From contig NZ_PCPT01000002.1 of NCBI RefSeq assembly GCF_002975435.1, forward strand, positions 124,001 through 188,000: 64,000 nt of DNA, in the 5' to 3' direction. Of the stretch, positions 61,199 through 64,000 are shown piece by piece (position 1 is the first letter of the stretch; the number at the start of each line of letters is the position of its first letter). Both the position numbers and the translations under genes were made by a program. The DNA is from Arthrobacter sp. MYb227 (GTDB lineage Bacteria; Actinomycetota; Actinomycetes; Actinomycetales; Micrococcaceae). Under the pieces are notes generated by a model. It did not search any database. It was not told the DNA's origin and worked only from the letters and a program-made list of their open reading frames with translations.

Positions 61199-62719
61199 AT
61201 GCTGAACCAAGGACTTGGAAGTTGGGTTCACAAACGGAGCGTAAAGTCTCGTGACCACGTTGCGGTTATCGATGGGGACGTTTGGCTGAGCTATGCGGAC
61301 TTGGCTACGCGAATCGATGCGTTGGCCAACGTTCTGGCAGGCATGGGCGTTTCTCAGGGTGCCCGCGTTGCCTACTTGGGAAATAATCATCCGGCGTTCC
61401 TAGAAACCCTCTTTGCGTGCGGCAGCCTTGGCGCCATTTTTGTGCCACTAAATACCAGGCTTGCCGCACGCGAACTAAACTATGCTCTAGAGGATTCCGG
61501 CGCTACGGTGCTTATTAACCCCAAATCCTTGGAAAAGTTGGCTGACGCGGCGCTTCCGGGTAGCCCGGTCTACAAACGTCTTCAGGTTGCGGATATTTCT
61601 GGCACGCCATCGGATTATGAACGCGCACTGGCAGATGCCAGCTCCGAGCATCATGATCTCGCGGTTGCCTTGGAAGACCCGGCCATTATTCTTTACACCT
61701 CGGGCACCACCGGGCAGCCCAAGGGGGCGGTGCTCACGCACGGGAATATGACCTGGAATTCTTTCAACGTCATTGTCGATTACGACGTGACCTCGGATGC
61801 GCGGGCCCTGATGATCGCACCAATGTTCCATGCCGCCTCGCTGGGTATGGGCGTGCTGCCCACGCTGCTCAAGGGTGGCACGTTGGTGCTACAAGATCGA
61901 TTTGAGCCCTCTGCCGTCTTGGCCGCCATCGAGAAGCATGGAATTACGTCCCTGTCCGGGGTGCCCACCACCTTCCAGCTGCTGGCCGAACACCCGGACT
62001 GGGATAACGTGGATATTTCTTCTCTACGCATGCTCACCTGTGGCGGCTCCGCGGTACCGCTGCGCGTGCTCGAAGCCTATGAGGCGCGCGGGCTTGGCTT
62101 CTCCGGCGGCTACGGCATGACCGAAACCGCACCCGGTGCCACCGCCCTGCCCGCCGAGCACTCGCGCACCAAGATAGGCTCTGCCGGGCTGGCGCACTTC
62201 TTCACCGACGTGCGCATTGGCGACCCGATGGGCAACACATTGCCGGCCGGCGAAGTCGGAGAAATCCTGATTTCCGGACCCAACGTCATACCCGAATACT
62301 GGAACCGTCCCGAGGCCTCCGCCGAATCCTTTGCCGATGGCAACTGGTTCCGTTCGGGCGACATGGGCTATCTGGACTCCGAAGGTTTCCTCTTCATCTC
62401 GGACCGGCTTAAAGACATGATCATCTCCGGCGGAGAAAATATTTATCCCGCAGAAGTCGAGCAGGCGATCATGGAATTGGACTCGGTTGCTGCAGTTGCG
62501 GTGATTGGTGTCCCGGATGCCACATGGGGCGAAATCCCTCGCGCGGTCGTTGTAGTGCGTGAAGGCCACAGCGTGGATGCCGAGAAAATCTTGGCTCACC
62601 TGGATGGCAAGCTTGCCCGCTACAAGATCCCACGCACAGTGGTGCTGGCCGATGAATTACCGCGTACCGCCAGTGGAAAAATCCGCAAGGCAGATCTACG
62701 TAAGGTTTTCGGTAAATAA
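61199..62719 (+). CDS. couL: Hydroxycinnamate-type acid-CoA ligase (CouL-like)
   Basis: A 506-residue ANL adenylate-forming ligase activating an aryl or acyl acid with ATP and CoA. Motifs in order: YTSGTTGQPKGAV (P-loop), YGMTETAP, NWFRSGDMGYLDSEGFLFIS, DRLKDMIISGGENIYP and the catalytic lysine in PRTASGKIRK. The cluster context makes p-coumarate or ferulate the likely substrate, the entry step of the pathway. It has its own promoter region (about 190 bases after the preceding terminator). AGAAAGG precedes the ATG at 61199. Confidence 0.9.
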   Translation: MLNQGLGSWVHKRSVKSRDHVAVIDGDVWLSYADLATRIDALANVLAGMGVSQGARVAYLGNNHPAFLETLFACGSLGAIFVPLNTRLAARELNYALEDSGATVLINPKSLEKLADAALPGSPVYKRLQVADISGTPSDYERALADASSEHHDLAVALEDPAIILYTSGTTGQPKGAVLTHGNMTWNSFNVIVDYDVTSDARALMIAPMFHAASLGMGVLPTLLKGGTLVLQDRFEPSAVLAAIEKHGITSLSGVPTTFQLLAEHPDWDNVDISSLRMLTCGGSAVPLRVLEAYEARGLGFSGGYGMTETAPGATALPAEHSRTKIGSAGLAHFFTDVRIGDPMGNTLPAGEVGEILISGPNVIPEYWNRPEASAESFADGNWFRSGDMGYLDSEGFLFISDRLKDMIISGGENIYPAEVEQAIMELDSVAAVAVIGVPDATWGEIPRAVVVVREGHSVDAEKILAHLDGKLARYKIPRTVVLADELPRTASGKIRKADLRKVFGK

Positions 62720-62735
62720 AACACACATAGACCTT

Positions 62736-63473
62736 TCAGTTGCCCAGTGCACGGGAGATTCCGCGCGCTGCGGTCCTTAGCGCCATCGCCGCGGCCGGTA
62801 GCGTGTCCGATCCCCGTGGCACAACCACTGAAAGCACCGCGAGTGCATAGCCCTGCGTGTCAAGAATCGGAACCGCGGCACCGGTGGTTTCTTCATCGAT
62901 GAACCCGTCGAAGGTGGCAAAACCGGTACGTCGGATATCGGCCAGCTCATGACGCAACCGGGGATGGTGCGTATGCATAATTTTGCCGTGTCGTTGAAGA
63001 TACCCTTCCAGGACATGGGTGGGGGAAAAAGCTAGCAATGCCATGCCCATGGATGTGAGGTGCACTGGCATGCGTCCTGCCACGTTGGCCTGGTTCACCA
63101 CCGAACCTGGACGGGAGAGTCGCTCAATGACCAACACGTCGTCCTCGTGCAGCACCGCCAACTGGGTGTTCTGCCCAACCAGCTGGTTGATGTCCTCCAT
63201 GAATGGAAGCGCTGCCTGGCGCAGGTCAAGCGTCGAGGCACTGCGGTTGGCAAGTTCCCACAAGCGCAACCCCAAGCGCACCTGGCCGTCGGCATCGCGT
63301 GCCAGAAGCCCGTGTGAAACCATTTCATCGAGTAGTCGGTAGGTGGTGGCCCGAGGAACATCGGCGCGCCTCGAAAGGGCGTTGACCGTCAAGGTAGGGT
63401 TTTGTGCGTCAAAAGCATCAAGGATCCGCACCAAGCGGTCGAGCATCGAGTCCCCGCTCGGTGAATTGGCCAT
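62736..63473 (-). CDS. IclR-family regulator, PcaR/PobR-like
   Basis: A 245-residue regulator. The winged helix (about 8-70; LTVNALSRRADVPRATTYRLL) precedes an IclR effector domain (about 75-245). It converges with couL and lies near pobA-pca. IclR proteins usually govern pca genes, and the TTCTCATT/AATGAGAA palindrome before pobA is its probable target. The start at 63473 is four bases after the CGNR gene stop, so the two are co-transcribed. Confidence 0.88.
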   Translation of the reverse strand: MANSPSGDSMLDRLVRILDAFDAQNPTLTVNALSRRADVPRATTYRLLDEMVSHGLLARDADGQVRLGLRLWELANRSASTLDLRQAALPFMEDINQLVGQNTQLAVLHEDDVLVIERLSRPGSVVNQANVAGRMPVHLTSMGMALLAFSPTHVLEGYLQRHGKIMHTHHPRLRHELADIRRTGFATFDGFIDEETTGAAVPILDTQGYALAVLSVVVPRGSDTLPAAAMALRTAARGISRALGN

Positions 63474-63477
63474 GGTT

Positions 63478-64000
63478 CTAACTGTAAGGCAGTCGCGCAC
63501 GGTGCCTGCGCACCGCCGCCCGGTTGGCGCAACGCACCGAACAATAGCGCTGGCGGCCATTGCGCGTCACATCAACCACCACCCTGGTGCAGGGATCACC
63601 GGGTGCTTCACCCGCGGCGCAGCGCCCCAAACGATGCATGCCGCGGGTGGAAAGATGCAACGAGGTTCCCACGCTGAAGACGGCACGCAGTACGTCGGGC
63701 AGGACCTGATTCGCGTCGCGGTAGTGCAGATGCCAGCCTTCTCCGTGGTGATCAACGAGACGCGGGTATGCCGCGGCGGCAGCCATCTGATCGTTGAGTA
63801 TGTCCGCCCGCTCTTGGGGGTCTGCGGCATCCACAACGTGTAGCCAGGCCTCGATGACCTTGAGCGTTCGGGCGTGATCTTCCGGGGCGGGAGTGAAGTC
63901 CATGGTCATGCCGAAGTCGCGGGCTCGGCCGATGATCTGCTCTCTGTCTGCGGGCGGGTCATTGGCCAGTGAGGCGGCGAGCAGGACAGCATATTCTCCG
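63478..64000 (-). CDS. CGNR zinc-finger protein, 5' end beyond the window
   Basis: At least 174 residues of a CGNR-type zinc-binding protein. The N-terminal ABATE-like helical part is seen in EYAVLLAASLANDPPADREQ. The C-terminal zinc finger has RCAAGEAPGDPC and then YCSVRCANRAAVRRHR, where CANR replaces the usual CGNR. Such proteins are putative transcription factors for small-molecule metabolism. It lies directly upstream of the IclR gene in one operon. The frame is open to the window edge, so the true start is outside. Confidence 0.85.
   Translation of the reverse strand, partial: GEYAVLLAASLANDPPADREQIIGRARDFGMTMDFTPAPEDHARTLKVIEAWLHVVDAADPQERADILNDQMAAAAAYPRLVDHHGEGWHLHYRDANQVLPDVLRAVFSVGTSLHLSTRGMHRLGRCAAGEAPGDPCTRVVVDVTRNGRQRYCSVRCANRAAVRRHRARLPYS

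Noticed and set aside
60734-61390. 218-codon minus-strand frame across the MaoC-couL gap
   Set aside because: It is antisense to both gene ends and to the terminator hairpin; no domain seen.

Overview
The window is high-GC, densely coded chromosomal DNA from an actinobacterium. The best guess is a soil Micrococcaceae relative (Arthrobacter, Glutamicibacter or Paeniglutamicibacter type). The guess rests on a 13E12/DUF222-HNH gene, a CGNR zinc-finger gene, a FemX-type peptidoglycan bridge enzyme, several start codons placed as in leaderless genes, the csoR-copZ-copA order, and the pca/p-hydroxycinnamate gene complement. I saw no rRNA, tRNA, transposase, prophage or CRISPR array. The two edge genes, an EamA permease on the left and a CGNR protein on the right, are cut by the window.

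Layout. 1-2.7 kb: EamA permease, small membrane protein, DAO-type flavin oxidase. 3.0-6.1 kb: copper operon csoR-copZ-copA on the minus strand behind paired CsoR-like operators. 6.2-8.8 kb: FemX aminoacyltransferase and an ATP-grasp ligase, probably peptidoglycan cross-bridge synthesis. 8.9-9.5 kb: a tiny zinc-ribbon-like protein and a VOC protein. 9.9-16.7 kb: GAF-domain activator, aldehyde dehydrogenase, zinc alcohol dehydrogenase and DUF779, interrupted by a 13E12 HNH gene on the other strand. 16.7-17.7 kb: pyrimidine-dimer glycosylase and a thioesterase. 17.8-22.3 kb: IclR regulator, phthalate-dioxygenase-type reductase, CYP199-like P450 and MFS permease. 22.6-23.7 kb: an AT-richer orphan gene that looks like a PIN-type nuclease. 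23.8-28.8 kb: metallo-beta-lactamase-fold hydrolase and aldehyde dehydrogenase, divergent from a coniferyl-alcohol-dehydrogenase-like SDR, then an epoxide hydrolase. 28.8-34.7 kb: SulP permease, aromatic-acid MFS permease, LysR regulator and benzaldehyde-type dehydrogenase. 34.7-35.3 kb: two decayed genes. 35.4-43.4 kb: tctABC, a CitAB-type two-component system, tcuA and a GntR regulator, forming a tricarballylate/citrate module. 43.7-48.2 kb: D-2-hydroxyacid dehydrogenase, then an IclR-hutG-gltS operon. 48.5-50.2 kb: secreted metallophosphoesterase. 50.3-55.8 kb: pobA and pcaHGBDC. 56.2-64 kb: DUF3237 protein, MarR regulator, p-hydroxycinnamate side-chain genes (SDR, amidohydrolase, acyl-CoA dehydrogenase, MaoC hydratase, CoA ligase), an IclR regulator and the CGNR gene.

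How it fits together. The right half reads as a funnel for lignin-derived aromatics. Hydroxycinnamates are activated to CoA thioesters, hydrated, oxidised and cleaved to 4-hydroxybenzoate. PobA makes protocatechuate and PcaHGBDC takes it to 3-oxoadipate. The final pcaIJ and pcaF functions are not in the window. The P450 operon probably feeds the same funnel by O-demethylating a para-substituted benzoate. A near-identical palindrome (TTCCAT-TGG-ATGGAA) stands before the P450 operon and in the aldehyde dehydrogenase/SDR divergent promoter, which suggests one regulon.

The strongest candidates for something new are the PIN-like orphan gene at 22.6 kb, the P450-reductase pairing with its two-site regulon, and the FemX/ATP-grasp pair. 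Nothing here is an unmistakable new multi-gene system; most of the window is good metabolic gene content.
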